From Microvelia longipes (Eukaryota > Arthropoda > Insecta > Hemiptera > Veliidae): a stretch of DNA of 64,000 bases. Position numbers and translations under genes: made by a program. The stretch spans positions 8,741,570-8,805,569 of the forward strand of contig JACMZG010001913.1 of NCBI GenBank assembly GCA_018340805.1, written 5' to 3'. Positions within the stretch are counted from its first letter, which is position 1. Each line of letters begins with the position of its first letter. Shown piece by piece: positions 22,139 to 34,000 of this stretch. A model generated the notes under the pieces. It had not been told where the DNA came from and ran no database searches. It saw only the letters and a program-made list of their open reading frames with translations.

Positions 22139-22345
22139 AACATATATCCTGCAACACTCAGGTTGAATTAAAAAACATGCATCCTGCAACTAACAGTTGG
22201 CATTAAAAAACATGTATTTTGCACCTCACCGGTTTATTAAAAACATGTATCATGCAACTCAACTTTTCATTAAAAAACACGTATCCTGCAACACACAGAT
22301 TGCATGTATCCTACAACACACAGGTTGCATAAAAAAACATGTATG
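22139..22345. repeat. ~35-bp minisatellite, 6 units
   Basis: The unit is AAAACATGTATCCTGCAAC plus CACACAGGTTGCATTAA, with drifting copies. Confidence 0.8.
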
Positions 22346-22351
22346 TATGTA

Positions 22352-22405
22352 TATCTCGTGAAAAGCCATATCTCGTCAAAAGCCATGTCTCGTCAAAAGC
22401 CATGT
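22352..22405. repeat. 18-bp tandem repeat, 3 units
   Basis: TCTCGTCAAAAGCCATG repeated with GTGAAAAGCCATA in the first unit. Confidence 0.85.
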
Positions 22406-23189
22406 ATGTATTAATTGTATTGATATTAAACTTTGTTTATTTACTTGTCACATAAAAGGCTACTTTCGTGCCGAATTTCAACATGGCTTAGTAATTTTTA
22501 AAATTAAACCGCAGACATAAAAACCAAAATGTTCTCCTTCATTATACTAGTGACACTTATAAATGCATCAGATGTCTTTATTCCTGGCTTGTCCTCTTCG
22601 TCTTTGCTTCCATTCTAATTTTTAAAGTTAATTGAAATAATTTCCTTAGCGTCTGGAAAAGTCTTATTTAATGCTAACAATTCAGAATAGCTAAACATCT
22701 TTATTATCTACTCAATGCTTACACTCCTTTAATATGAAAATCTAAAAATTATGTTTGATGATCCACTCGAAATTCCGTCCAGAGAAACCTAACGTTGGTA
22801 TCGATCTCCCTTTAAAAACTTAGGGTTTTCATTAATTTTTCATATTCGGAATTCATCCTGTGTCCTTGTTGTTTCTATGATGAACAAAAAAAATCCATCC
22901 TCATTCTAAATAAACTCGTTGTTGGTGTTATTTCCTTTTGAAACCTAAGGTTTTCACTAATTTCTTATCTTCTGACTTTGTCCTGTATCCTTGGTCCTTT
23001 TATAACGAACTAAGAATTCCATTACACCCCTCTCGATAACTAACTCTGTATAAGGAGGTGATACATAAGGTCTAGTGATAAACCCCAAATGAATAACCTT
23101 TGGTTTATCATCCATGTCCAGTTACGATGTCAAAGAATTAAGTTTGTGGATTTTGTTCTTCGCTTTAAAAAAATCCTGAAATTAAATTT
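22406..23189. other. Spacer, no feature recognised
   Basis: AT-rich. Loosely repeated phrases (CCTTTTGAAACCTAAGGTTTT near 22935 resembles TTTAAAAACTTAGGGTTTTC near 22813) hint at an old duplication. Confidence 0.35.
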
Positions 23190-23370
23190 ACTTCTCTTAT
23201 GAACCTACTACTCTATTGAACCCACTACTCTATTGAAACTACTACTCTGTTGAACTTACTACTCTATTGAACCTGCTGCTCTATTGAACTTACTATTCTA
23301 TTGAACCTACTACTCTATTAAACCCACTACTCTATATTGAACCTACTACTCTATTGAACCCACTACTCTA
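23190..23370. repeat. 17-bp minisatellite, left part
   Basis: Unit GAACCTACTACTCTATT, about ten copies, some with an extra AT. The array is interrupted by the segment 23371-24146 and resumes on its far side. Confidence 0.9.
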
Positions 23371-24146
23371 TATTCGCGATAAACGAAAAGGTAATCGATT
23401 TTTTTTTATCATAGGATTTGCATGGGAGCCGTTGAAAATTCTTCTTTTATTCCTTTATTGTTCGTTAATTTGTGATAAATGAGATAAAAATTAATAGAAT
23501 GACCATCGGTGCTAAAAAAATGGCTAATATTTCATAGATAAATACTTCGATTATTCCAGGATTTTAAATATAGAATCAGGCTCTTATTACTACAGACTTG
23601 GATTTGTCCGATTTAACCCAGAAATAATAAAACCTAAACGAATGATTTAAACAAACATTTTACAAAAACGTGAATTTATTGAGTTATTTATTATTTTAGT
23701 GTGTAAATAAAATTGATTGATAAATTAAAACACCATTACGGTGAAAATCGGCTTGTTATCAGTTAATTTAAATACCTGTAACAACTAATTTAAACAATTC
23801 AATGCAATTAAAAGGTAATTTTGTGTGTTTGTGTAAACTAAAATTATTTAAAAGTAACATTAATTAACAATAACTCAAATAAAACACTATATTGTAATTT
23901 TTACCATCTTATCACTCAATTTAAATACTCGTCACAACCCATTAAACCCCTATTTTTTAACGAAATAGTGATTCGTTAAAAATTAATTAATTAAATTAAA
24001 TCACTTTGATAAAAAATTTAAAGAAATAATCGTCACAAATAAGAAAAACCAAAAAACTCCCATAAGGACTTTAACAAGGATCACCCTTCCGTTATCAATT
24101 TCTTATCAGCGACGGTGGCGCTGCTACGGAATTTGAATCGCGAATA
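23371..24146. mobile_element. 776-bp insertion inside the minisatellite
   Basis: The segment splits the 17-bp array. Its edges are TATTCGCGAT (23371-23380) and ATCGCGAATA (24137-24146), inverted copies. Read as TA-TTCGCGAT...ATCGCGAA-TA, this gives a TA duplication and 8-bp inverted ends. The interior is AT-rich with two related phrases (TTATCAGTTAATTTAAATAC, TTATCACTCAATTTAAATAC). No coding capacity. Possibly a non-autonomous DNA element. Confidence 0.55.
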
Positions 24147-24300
24147 GAACCTACTACTCTATTGAACCTACTACTCTATATTGAACCTACTACTCTATAT
24201 TGAACCTAATACTCTATAGAACGTACTACTCTGTTGAACCTACTAATCTATATTGAACCTACTACTCTATTGAAACTACTACTCTACCTTGAACCTATAC
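24147..24300. repeat. 17-bp minisatellite, right part
   Basis: The same GAACCTACTACTCTATT unit as at 23190-23370, about eight copies with AT insertions. Confidence 0.9.
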
Positions 24301-25027
24301 CCTACAAAAAATATAAAATTCTTGATTCTCTTTCGAAACTAAGTGACGTGGCATTTATCTCATCTCTAGATATAACCTACGCATCTATAGACAGAAACCT
24401 CGTTGCCGCTAAGTTCAACTTACATTTTCTTTCCACTACTTATTCACTCGCTGACTAAACCGATATAAAAGTATATGTGGTTATATAAAGACATTTTACA
24501 CGGGTTTAACACATAGACAAAATCCATGTGTTACCCAGTTTAACTTTGACTGCATTCTCTAGGAAGCAGTGACAGGGCATAAACTTAGAGCCCAGGTGTG
24601 CCAATACATCCAGCATTTACTCCTAATAAACATCCTTTATTTTCTGAAGCGTACTTTAAAATGACATTATTTTTACTTCCCTATATTCTACAGGGCAGCA
24701 TTATCAATTCGAAATTGTTTCATACACCTTCATCTATCGAGTATCTTGGTTTCAGCACGATCGGAACAACCTTAAAGGGTTGCTTTTTGAAGAGAACTGA
24801 CAAATTTAAATATCGATGAATCAGCTACCGTCGATACTTCCTGTTGGATATGAATACCCTTACCCAACAGCAAGTATCGATTGATTGTTCTTCGATTGAT
24901 TCTTCTACTTGCGGTAAATACAACCTTTTTAAATTTAAATATGCTTAGTTTCATTTAATTATTTGGATTGGTTCAATTTTTATAGAATTCATAAATTTGT
25001 TTTAAAAACATGTTACATATGTTACAT
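24301..25027. other. Spacer with a 17-bp-arm hairpin
   Basis: TCGATACTTCCTGTTGG (24831-24847) and CCAACAGCAAGTATCGA (24864-24880) pair with one mismatch around a 16-nt loop. The plus frame at 24598-24819 has no recognised domain. Confidence 0.45.
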
Positions 25028-25245
25028 GTTACATTTACACTGCAACGCGTCTTCGAACTAGCTACGTTCGCCCTCAGATAGTGAATACATTCGTTTCATT
25101 CCTAGCGATATCCCATCCAGGCACTGACCACTCTCGATGCTGCTTAACTTTTATGATCCACCAAAATCGTATTGAAACGAAACATAGTGTACTTCTTTAT
25201 TAAGTGATGATGTACAATTGTACCAAGTTTCAACTTAATTAATTT
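25028..25245 (-). mobile_element. Composite 5S-derived element, copy C (minus strand)
   Basis: On the minus strand, GTTGAAACTTGGTACAATTG then AGTACACTATGTTTCGTTTCA are the head end. The 5S-like module follows (AAGTTAAGCAGCATCGAGAG, GTGGTCAGTGCCTGGATGGG), then a damaged first hairpin (CTGAGGGCGAACGTAGC...). The element stops there and lacks the tail. Confidence 0.7.
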
Positions 25246-25617
25246 ATTATTTATTTATTTATTCAACAAATACGGGATTGCTCTTAATTTACATAAAAAA
25301 ATCAACATACATGTACAAATATCAAAAGAAATCAAATTATAAAATTTAAGAAATACAACTACAATTTTAATAAAAAATTAAAAATAACAAAATACTGTTT
25401 ATACTAATACTAGAAATAATAATATAACAAAATACTGTTTAAAAAAAGAAAGATCCAAATATATTTGCCACTATTACCTCATAAGATGTACAAACCAAAA
25501 TTAACATTAATGTGCCATCAATATTATAATATTTAATTACATATAAGGCGTATTTAACACATATAGAGAATAATCTGGATTATTTTTCGATTTATTACAA
25601 TTTTTTTAAAAAATGTA
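25246..25617. other. AT-rich spacer
   Basis: Low-complexity AT-rich sequence; a duplicated phrase AATATAACAAAATACTGTTTA lies near 25390 and 25423. Confidence 0.35.
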
Positions 25618-25692
25618 TAGCGAGGAGCGAGCGAAGCGAGTCCTAAGCCGGGAGGATAAGCGTAGCGATGTACCCCGTACCCGATTTATTTA
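25618..25692 (+). mobile_element. Tail of a composite 5S-derived element
   Basis: GAGGAGCGAGCGAAGCGAGT, CCTAAGCCGGGAGGATAAGC, GTAGCGATGTACCCCGTACC, CGATTT is the hairpin 2 to oligo-T end part of the family. The head and 5S module are absent on this strand. Confidence 0.65.
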
Positions 25693-26712
25693 ATCACGGG
25701 GTGAATGGGGGATTTTTCACTAATTTAAATATCATTTTTTTAAATAATTATCTTGAAACTGCCTATTTAATTACCTTAAAAAAACTTACGTTAAAGTTAA
25801 AACTTTAACTTTAACTAAAAATTTAATTTTTAAAATAACTTAAAATTTAATATAAGAAATTTCTAAAAAACTAAAACTTTCAATAAAATTTCGCTTTTAC
25901 TTTTATAACATCAGAGGAAAATAAATTGTTGATCTATTTTGTATTCAAAATATGTACTGAAAAAATTCTTCAAATTTCTCTTTTTTTCCTTATAGCAAAC
26001 ATTAATAAAATTAATTTTCTTCTTTTTGTCGAGAATTTCAAAATGTTTTCAATAGTTGTCAAAGCTTATATATTTTTAAGCTTATACAAAAAAGTTGTCC
26101 TATATTTTCATTTAATAAAAACAATATCTAACTTAATTGCTTTTGACTGGGGTGGGGGTGGGAAATGCTTTTCGTTCAGGGGGCGGTCTTTTCTAGCTTT
26201 CTTGCCAAGATTTTAATTAAACAAAACGTGCTGATGGGAGGCCGGGGGCTGAGCAAGGAGCACCACTAAGAAGGGAGCTTTATATTTTCTTATTCTTTAA
26301 AAGGCATTTTCTATTTTAATTTAAATCTCGTCTGGTCCTATTAAAAAAGCTCTCGATCTTTTATTTCATTTTAATTTTAACATTAAAATGTATTTTGAAA
26401 ATTATTTATCTTAAAAATATATTGTTTGATCAATCTTTTATTGTTTCTTTGCCCTATTTTATTCTACTCTCCTTATTTATTAAATAAACTTTCTTGGAAC
26501 AAAAAAATTTAAGTTGCATGAAAAAAATATATTTTTTTAATTTTCCAAATTACATTTTTACTTTTTCTTCTATCGTAAATAGGAGAAGTATTGTGTTAAG
26601 GAGATAAGGAAAATGTCATAAAATGTAAAGTTTCAAACAGATCCACCTTATTGCCAGAGAAAGAAAAACATTCTCAAATAATTTTAGGCCATTTTTAGGT
26701 TTTTTTTGTTTG

Positions 26713-27412
26713 TGTTGACACCAGTGCCTGTGTTGCCGCATGCTCCTTGCCAGTGTTTTCGCCTGTTCCTTGCCATTGTTGCACCTGTTCCTTGCTTGTG
26801 TTGCCGCCTACTCATTGACTTTTTTGCCGCCTGTTCCTTGCCGGTGTTGCCGTCTGTTCCTTACCAGTGATTTCGCCTGTTCCTTCCCTGTGTTGCCGCT
26901 TACTCCTTGGCTTTTTTGCCGCCTGTTCCTTGCCAGTGTTTTCGCCTGTTCCATGCCATTGTTGCCGCCTGTTCCTTGCCTGTGTTGCCGCCTACTCCTT
27001 GGCTTTTTTGCCGCCTGTTCCTTGCCAGTGTTTTCGCCTGTTTCTTGCCTGTGTTGCCGCTTACTCCTTGGCTTTTTTGCCGCCTGTTCCTTGCCAGTGT
27101 TTTCGCCTGTTTCTTGCCTGTGTTGCCGCTTACTCCTTGACTTTTTTGCCGCCTGTTCCGTGCCTGTTACTTGCTTGTGTTGCCGCCTTCTCCTTGGCGT
27201 TTTGCCGCCTGTTCCTTGCTAGTATTGCTGCCTGTCCCTTGCCTGTGTTGCCGTCTGTGCCTTGCCAATGTTGTTGCCTGTTCCTTGCCTGTTTTGCCGC
27301 CTGTTCCTTGCTAGTGTTGCCGCCTGTACCCTGCCTGTTTCTTTCCTGTTCCTTGCCTGTATTGCCGCCTGTTCATTGCCAGTGTTGCTGCCTCGTCCTT
27401 GTTTGCCGCGTA
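26713..27412. repeat. 23-bp GC-rich minisatellite
   Basis: About 30 units of GTGTTGCCGCCTGTTCCTTG plus CCA, with variants such as GTGTTTTCGCCTGTTCCTTG. A higher-order 69-bp (3 x 23) period is visible at about 26880-27140. Because 23 is not a multiple of 3 and the unit lacks stops, all three plus-strand frames stay open (26740-27222, 26867-27442, 26907-27140). The predicted Cys/Pro/Leu-rich proteins are artefacts. Confidence 0.95.
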
Positions 27413-28115
27413 ATTTTCCCTGTACATATTCTAATGAATTAACCTTCTTCCCGTATAAAATAGAAAGCCTTAACTATAACAATAAACGTAAACTTACTTT
27501 TAATTTAATTAAATTTAACTTTAATTTAAGACAATTTATTATTCAAAAATGTTTGAAACATTATATAAAGTCTCTTAAAACCTCATATTTCAACTTCCCA
27601 CTCCTTATAAATCATTACAAACCTTAAATAAACCAAATATGTTTAAAACGTCCAAATATTCCGCTCGTTTGAAACTAGAATTATTCAAAGTTGAAACTTC
27701 CTTAACTTAAAAGTTGAAATGTTTTATTATCTAAAAACTAGAATTAAGTAAAAAATTAAAAACACTGCATATTTGTTCGATTTCAATTGTAACTTAACAA
27801 TGTTTAATTGTAACATGTAACATATCTTTGTATCTTTTTAGGTTGACTTGAGTCGTAAATTTTCTCGAAATGTAGATCTCGAGAAACGGAACTAATATCC
27901 CTTGCGAAAGTCACTTTAGTAAGGATTTGACTTGGAAAGTTTTAAGGGTATCATAAATAATATTTGTCTTGAAGTTTCTGTAGAAGGGACTTTCCCGGAA
28001 GGGAGGCGGGGGGCCTGAGTCCAGTATTTAACAATATTTTGACAATTACGAGTTATTTGCTTTGTGTTTAATATTAATTTTTTATTCGGGGTGATTTCCA
28101 AGAGCCCAAGAGAGA
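27413..28115. other. AT-rich spacer
   Basis: No gene recognised. Recurs in the noisy copy after 35770. Confidence 0.35.
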
Positions 28116-29036
28116 GTCCAAGAGCCGGTCCTGTAAAAAATGTGACTCATTTTGTACTGTTTTAAATCAAAATTTTCTATAAATATACCTTAGATTTTGA
28201 AGGAAAACATAGTCTGCATATCCAGAGGAAAGCCCTTCGAATGATTGTGCGTGCTAAAAATTTTACAAAATCGCTCAAATTTCAGTTTTCTTCAATTAAG
28301 CAAAATTGAATCATGAAATTTTGTCGAGCAAAACATGAATACAACATTTCATGTTTTCAATAAATCAACATTCAGCTTTTTGAATAAAGCTGCTAAATAT
28401 TCTGTACATCATCATAATCGGATGACTGCAACCAAAGTTATGGCTCTTTTAAAAACACCAAACAAATTGTTAATTCATGCAGTCAGCTAATTTCATTGGA
28501 AAACATCCTTTTTGGTCATTTAGCATATGTCTCAACTTTAGTTGTATTTATCTGATTGTAATTTATCTGACGAAAAAAATTTTCGTTTTATAGAAAATTG
28601 TATCATTTTAAAAACGAGTGTTTTTTCGTCAAAATCGAATAACTACAACTAAAGTTATGACATTTGTAACTTGGCCAATAAAATGCACAAAAAGTCAATA
28701 TTTTGTAAAGAAATTTGCTGACTACATAGGTTTAACGTTTTTTAGTGTTGTTTGGAAGAGCCATAACTTTAGATGTAGTCATCTGATTTTGATGATTAAA
28801 CAATTGTATCATAGGAAATTTTATCAGCTTTAAAAAAGTTCTCTTCGTGTTTTGCACACGACATACAGGGAACCACTTGTTGCAAGAGAACTAGAATTTG
28901 TGCGATGTTCTAATATTTTGAGCGAGCGCATTCATATGAAAGGCTCAACTTTGAATAGGCAGACTATGCTCTTCTTTCGTAATTTAAGGCATATTTTCAG
29001 AACAATTTGGTTTGATTTTTGGCCTGGCTCTTGGAC
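28116..29036. mobile_element. TIR element of the GTCCAAGAGCC family, large copy
   Basis: Left end GTCCAAGAGCCGGTCCTG; right end GGCCTGGCTCTTGGAC followed by TA. The left flank is GA rather than TA and repeats AAGAGCCCAAGAGAGAGTCC just outside. The interior contains nested inverted modules: ATGACTGCAACCAAAGTTATG and CATAACTTTAGATGTAGTCAT, with AGAGCC beside them. At 921 bp it is three times the copy at 11728 but has no transposase frame. Confidence 0.75.
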
Positions 29037-29425
<389 letters not shown>

Positions 29426-29740
29426 TTGTTAAGAAATGCATGTAACCAACAACACTGACAGCATTATTGTTCTTCGCGGCCACACTGTTGTTGTTTCGTA
29501 TTATTCGTTCTTATGTGGGATTTTGCCATGTATCTAGCTTTCCAGGGTCGCTCTGCGGGATTTTTTGTAATAAAATCCCACTTTGATGCCTTTTTTTTAG
29601 TTACTTAAGTACCTAACTGAACAAAATAAATAAATTAAGAAAATAAATTATTTCTACGTATATTAATTTAATTTTATGCTAATAATCTCTGAAACGCTTT
29701 GGCAAGTCTGTTGCTTATTTTCCCAACAATTGATGATAAA
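29426..29740. other. Spacer
   Basis: A phrase TCCCACTTTGATGCC and the flanking GGGATTTTGCCATG / GGGATTTTTTGT suggest repeats; nothing firm. Confidence 0.3.
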
Positions 29741-29948
29741 TTCTAGGTTAATAATGAAGACTTTAGTCCTTTAAAATATTTTGTTTAATTTACATATAAA
29801 TTAACAACAGACGTTTCGCCTGGCGAATCCAAGTATCTTCTGTGATAAACAATAGGAAAAAAATATATGACAACAAAGAATCATCAACAAAAACTGTTAA
29901 ATTAAAAGTTAAAACAACAAAACAATCTTCATTAATAACCTAGAATAT
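29741..29948. mobile_element. Second foldback family with GACGTTTCG motif
   Basis: TTCTAGGTTAATAATGAAGA at the left is answered by TCTTCATTAATAACCTAGAA at the right (about 29927-29946), a 20-bp inverted end with one mismatch. Inside, on the minus strand, ACAGAAGATACTTGG...GGCGAAACGTCTGT (29809-29846) has the GAAGA...CGAAAC-GTC order of the FB elements, with ACA/TGT as flanking stem. Probably a related element family. Confidence 0.55.
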
Positions 29949-30769
29949 AATTTTTTGACAGTCCTATAATAATAATAATTTAATTATTAATCCAACAATA
30001 ATAATAATTTGTTAATCAATTGATAATAATTCATCATTTTCAATCTAAGCCGCTTTTACTGAATTTTTTCAATCATTTTTGCAAAGCCGAGTTAGAACCT
30101 CTCACTGCGTTTGGTTTGTTTACATCGAATCTCCTTAACTGTATATCGTCTTGCGTGCGGTATCGTTGATTGTATGACTTTATGTCATTAAATCGTAAAC
30201 ACTGTAAATTGTTTGTCCGGGCATCGTACTTGTTGAACTATAAATACTTAAAAGGACTACATCGGGTTTCGATCCCGGGTTCTCTTCCGTTGTGAACAAA
30301 CTCCACTACAATGTGTTAAAATGAAGAAGAAAATAATTCTTATAAAACCTAATCATCCGGAAATAATTTAGAAAAACAAACTTGTATTTATTCGACTGGA
30401 AAATTTCTTTCCAATGAAATAAATATCTTTTCTTTGAATATAATTCTTTACTTTTTGTATGGTTATACTTTTATTAATATTAAGAACTAATTAATTATTA
30501 TTATTATGTAATTTTGCTTCTGAGACTCATAACTTAAAAGTTTTAAACAAGAACAGGTTGCCTTCAAACATACAAACTAATTGCGTTGTAGTGTTGGCAA
30601 TCCTTATTAATATTAAGGGTCTCCGCCTCATCCCGTTAAAAAATGCTAAATCACTGCTTTAGAATGCTTTAGAAGAAGAATTTTTCTTATTTAACAGGAC
30701 ATGAAACTTCACCTTATCATAACACTCATACCTTATCATAACTCATCATACTAAAAGAGTTTCTGTCAA
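29949..30769. other. Segment with a well-kept 39-kb counterpart
   Basis: About 800 bp nearly identical to 39010-39815. It includes GC-balanced sequence at 30098-30290. In the 39-kb copy the minus strand is open for 72 codons (MEFVIKTEENPGSKPDVVLL...); here single-base differences break that frame. No domain recognised. Confidence 0.4.
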
Positions 30770-32460
30770 AGGATAAAAGGGTTTCTATTAAACATTCAAC
30801 GCCATTGTCACACAGACAAAGTTTCTGTTAAAAGCTCAACGAACGCCATTGTCATACAAAGTTTCTGTTAAACATTCAACGCCATTGTCATACAATAAAT
30901 GTTTCTGTTAAACATTCAACGCCATTGTCATACAGACAAAGTTTCTGTCATATAGTCATAGTTTTTTTTCAAACATTTAACACTATTTTTATGAAGTTAT
31001 GTTTCTGTCAAACAGTCAAAGATTCTGTCATATAGTCATAGTTTTTTTAAACATTCAACGCTATTTTTATGAAGTCAAGGCTCTATCAAACAGTCAAAGT
31101 TTTTATTATACAGTCAACTTTTTGTCAAACATTCAACGCTATTGTCATACAGTCAACTTTTTGTCAAACATTCAACGCCAATGTCATACAATCATAGTTT
31201 CTTTTAAACGTTCAACGCCATTGTCATACAATCAAAGTTTCTCTTAAATCTTCAACGCTATTGTCACACAATCAAAGTTTCTGTAAAACATTCAACGCCT
31301 TTGTCATACACCCAAAGTTTCTGTTAAACATTCAACGCTATTGTCATACAGTCAACTTTTTGTCAAACATTCAACGCTATTGTCATACAATCAAAGTTTC
31401 TGTTAAACATTCTACGCTATTGTCGTACAATCAAAGTTTCTGTAAAACATTCAACGCCATTGTCATACAATCAAAGTTTCTGTAAAACATTCAACGCCAT
31501 TGTCATACAATCAACGTTTCTGTTAAACATTCAACGCTATTGTCATACAATCAAAGTTTCTGTTAAACATTCAACGTAATTGTCATACAGTCAAGTTTCT
31601 GTTAAACATTCACGCCATTGTCATACAATCAAAGTTTCTGTTAAACATTCAACGCTATTGTCGTACAATCAAGTTTCTGTCAAACATTCAACGCTATTGT
31701 CATACAATCAAAGTTTCTGTTAAACATTCAACGCTATTGTCATACAGTCAAGTTTCTGTTAAACATTCAACGCCATTGTCATACAATCAAGTTTCTGTCA
31801 ACATTCAACATAAATCAACGTTTCTGTCAAACATTCAACGCTATTGTCATACAATCAAAGTTTCTGTTAAACATTCAACGCTATTGTCATACAGTCAAGT
31901 TTCTGTCAAACATTCAACGCCATTGTATACAATCAAGTTTCTGTTAAACATTTAACGCTATTGTCATACAATCAACGTTTCTGTTAAACATTCAACGCCA
32001 TTGTCATACAATCAACGTTTCTGTTAAACATTCAACGCTATTGTCATACAATCAAAGTTTCTGTTAAAACATTCAACGCTATTGTCAACAGTTCAGTTTC
32101 TGTTAAACATTCAACGCTATACAATCAAGTTTGTCAAACATTCAACGCTAAGTCTGTTAAACATTCAACGCCATTGTCGTACAATTAAAGTTTCTGTAAA
32201 ACATTCAACGCCATTGTCATACACTCAAAGTTTCTGTTAAACATTCAACGATATTGTCAGACAGTCAACGGTTCTGTCATACTGTCATAGTTTCTTTCAA
32301 ACATTCTGCGCTTTTTTATGAAGTCTAGGTTCTGTCAAACAGTCAAAGTTTCTATCATACAGTCAACTTTTTGTAACACTCAAAGTTTTTGTCAAACATT
32401 AAACGCTATTGTTATACAGTAAAGTTTCTATCCAACAGTCAAAGTTTGTGTCATGCAGTC
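30770..32460. repeat. 40-bp minisatellite, about 40 units
   Basis: The unit is AAAGTTTCTGTTAAACATTC plus AACGCTATTGTCATACAATC. C/T variation (GCCATT/GCTATT) and AATC/AGTC variation are scattered. Edge units are diverged (ACTATTTTTATGAAGTT). Head-to-tail, no unique spacers. Open frames inside (30999-31955) reflect the repeat, not proteins. Confidence 0.95.
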
Positions 32461-33157
32461 AAAATTTTAGCCAATTAGTCTACGTGTCTGTATTTTGCAA
32501 AGGATGTTTTACTAAAAAGTGAGAGAAATATGCGCCTTAACTTTTTAAACTACTTTAAAGCATTCTGGCATTTCTTTCTGATCATTTTTATTACCTCCTT
32601 ATCTTTATATTTTTAATACATCGACATCCTTTCTTCTGACAGGACAGGAAACTGTCATCATTTTCTGCTGTAAAACCGTCAGGGCTTTGCATTCACAAAA
32701 AAATAACCAATACTCGCAGAAGCTCTAGAAACAAAGTACGTACACAAAGCGTTTTAAAACTCGCTTATATTATTTAGATATTGCTTAAAGGTAAATTAAT
32801 ATTATCTTCCTGTAATTTCTTTTTAATCCTTCTGGAAGTACAACAACCTGCTATCTTTATCTGCTGTCAAACTGCCAGGACTTCTGTGTTTCACCGTCAA
32901 CCGCCTTATCTCGTAAAAAATTATTATATCGTAGTTTCATTTTTTTCCAATTACTTATCTTAGTGTTTTAATTAATTTTTGATCCTGGAGATGACAGTTG
33001 AAATCTTCTTGCTGTATTAGTATTTTTAATTTTATCTTTTAATCCTCATTAAAGTTTTCAAGTAGAATTCTTCCTGTGTATTAGATTGGTTTGTATAAAT
33101 GATTTGTTCTTCATTCCTTTAAAACTATTTCTAATGAAAACGTTATTTATCTTTTTA
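32461..33157. other. Spacer before the gap
   Basis: AT-rich. Two related phrases, GGACAGGAAACTGTCATCAT...CTGCTGTAAAACCGTCAGGG (about 32641-32683) and CTGCTGTCAAACTGCCAGGA (about 32861-32880), show an internal ~230-bp duplication. No gene. Confidence 0.4.
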
Positions 33158-34000
33158 NNNNNNNNNNNNNNNNNNNNNNNNNNNNNNNNNNNNNNNNNNN
33201 NNNNNNNNNNNNNNNNNNNNNNNNNNNNNNNNNNNNNNNNNNNNNNNNNNNNNNNNNNNNNNNNNNNNNNNNNNNNNNNNNNNNNNNNNNNNNNNNNNNN
33301 NNNNNNNNNNNNNNNNNNNNNNNNNNNNNNNNNNNNNNNNNNNNNNNNNNNNNNNNNNNNNNNNNNNNNNNNNNNNNNNNNNNNNNNNNNNNNNNNNNNN
33401 NNNNNNNNNNNNNNNNNNNNNNNNNNNNNNNNNNNNNNNNNNNNNNNNNNNNNNNNNNNNNNNNNNNNNNNNNNNNNNNNNNNNNNNNNNNNNNNNNNNN
33501 NNNNNNNNNNNNNNNNNNNNNNNNNNNNNNNNNNNNNNNNNNNNNNNNNNNNNNNNNNNNNNNNNNNNNNNNNNNNNNNNNNNNNNNNNNNNNNNNNNNN
33601 NNNNNNNNNNNNNNNNNNNNNNNNNNNNNNNNNNNNNNNNNNNNNNNNNNNNNNNNNNNNNNNNNNNNNNNNNNNNNNNNNNNNNNNNNNNNNNNNNNNN
33701 NNNNNNNNNNNNNNNNNNNNNNNNNNNNNNNNNNNNNNNNNNNNNNNNNNNNNNNNNNNNNNNNNNNNNNNNNNNNNNNNNNNNNNNNNNNNNNNNNNNN
33801 NNNNNNNNNNNNNNNNNNNNNNNNNNNNNNNNNNNNNNNNNNNNNNNNNNNNNNNNNNNNNNNNNNNNNNNNNNNNNNNNNNNNNNNNNNNNNNNNNNNN
33901 NNNNNNNNNNNNNNNNNNNNNNNNNNNNNNNNNNNNNNNNNNNNNNNNNNNNNNNNNNNNNNNNNNNNNNNNNNNNNNNNNNNNNNNNNNNNNNNNNNNN
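33158..34000. other. Assembly gap (843 N)
   Basis: Undetermined bases. The 329-codon frame spanning it is meaningless. Confidence 1.

Noticed and set aside
26740..27442. Cys/Pro/Leu-rich proteins of 77-191 residues, and the same at 35077-35774
   Set aside because: All three frames of a stop-free 23-bp minisatellite are open; no start context, no domain.
30770..32460. CRISPR-like array of 40-bp repeats
   Set aside because: Units are contiguous with no unique spacers, and the setting is an animal genome; it is a minisatellite.
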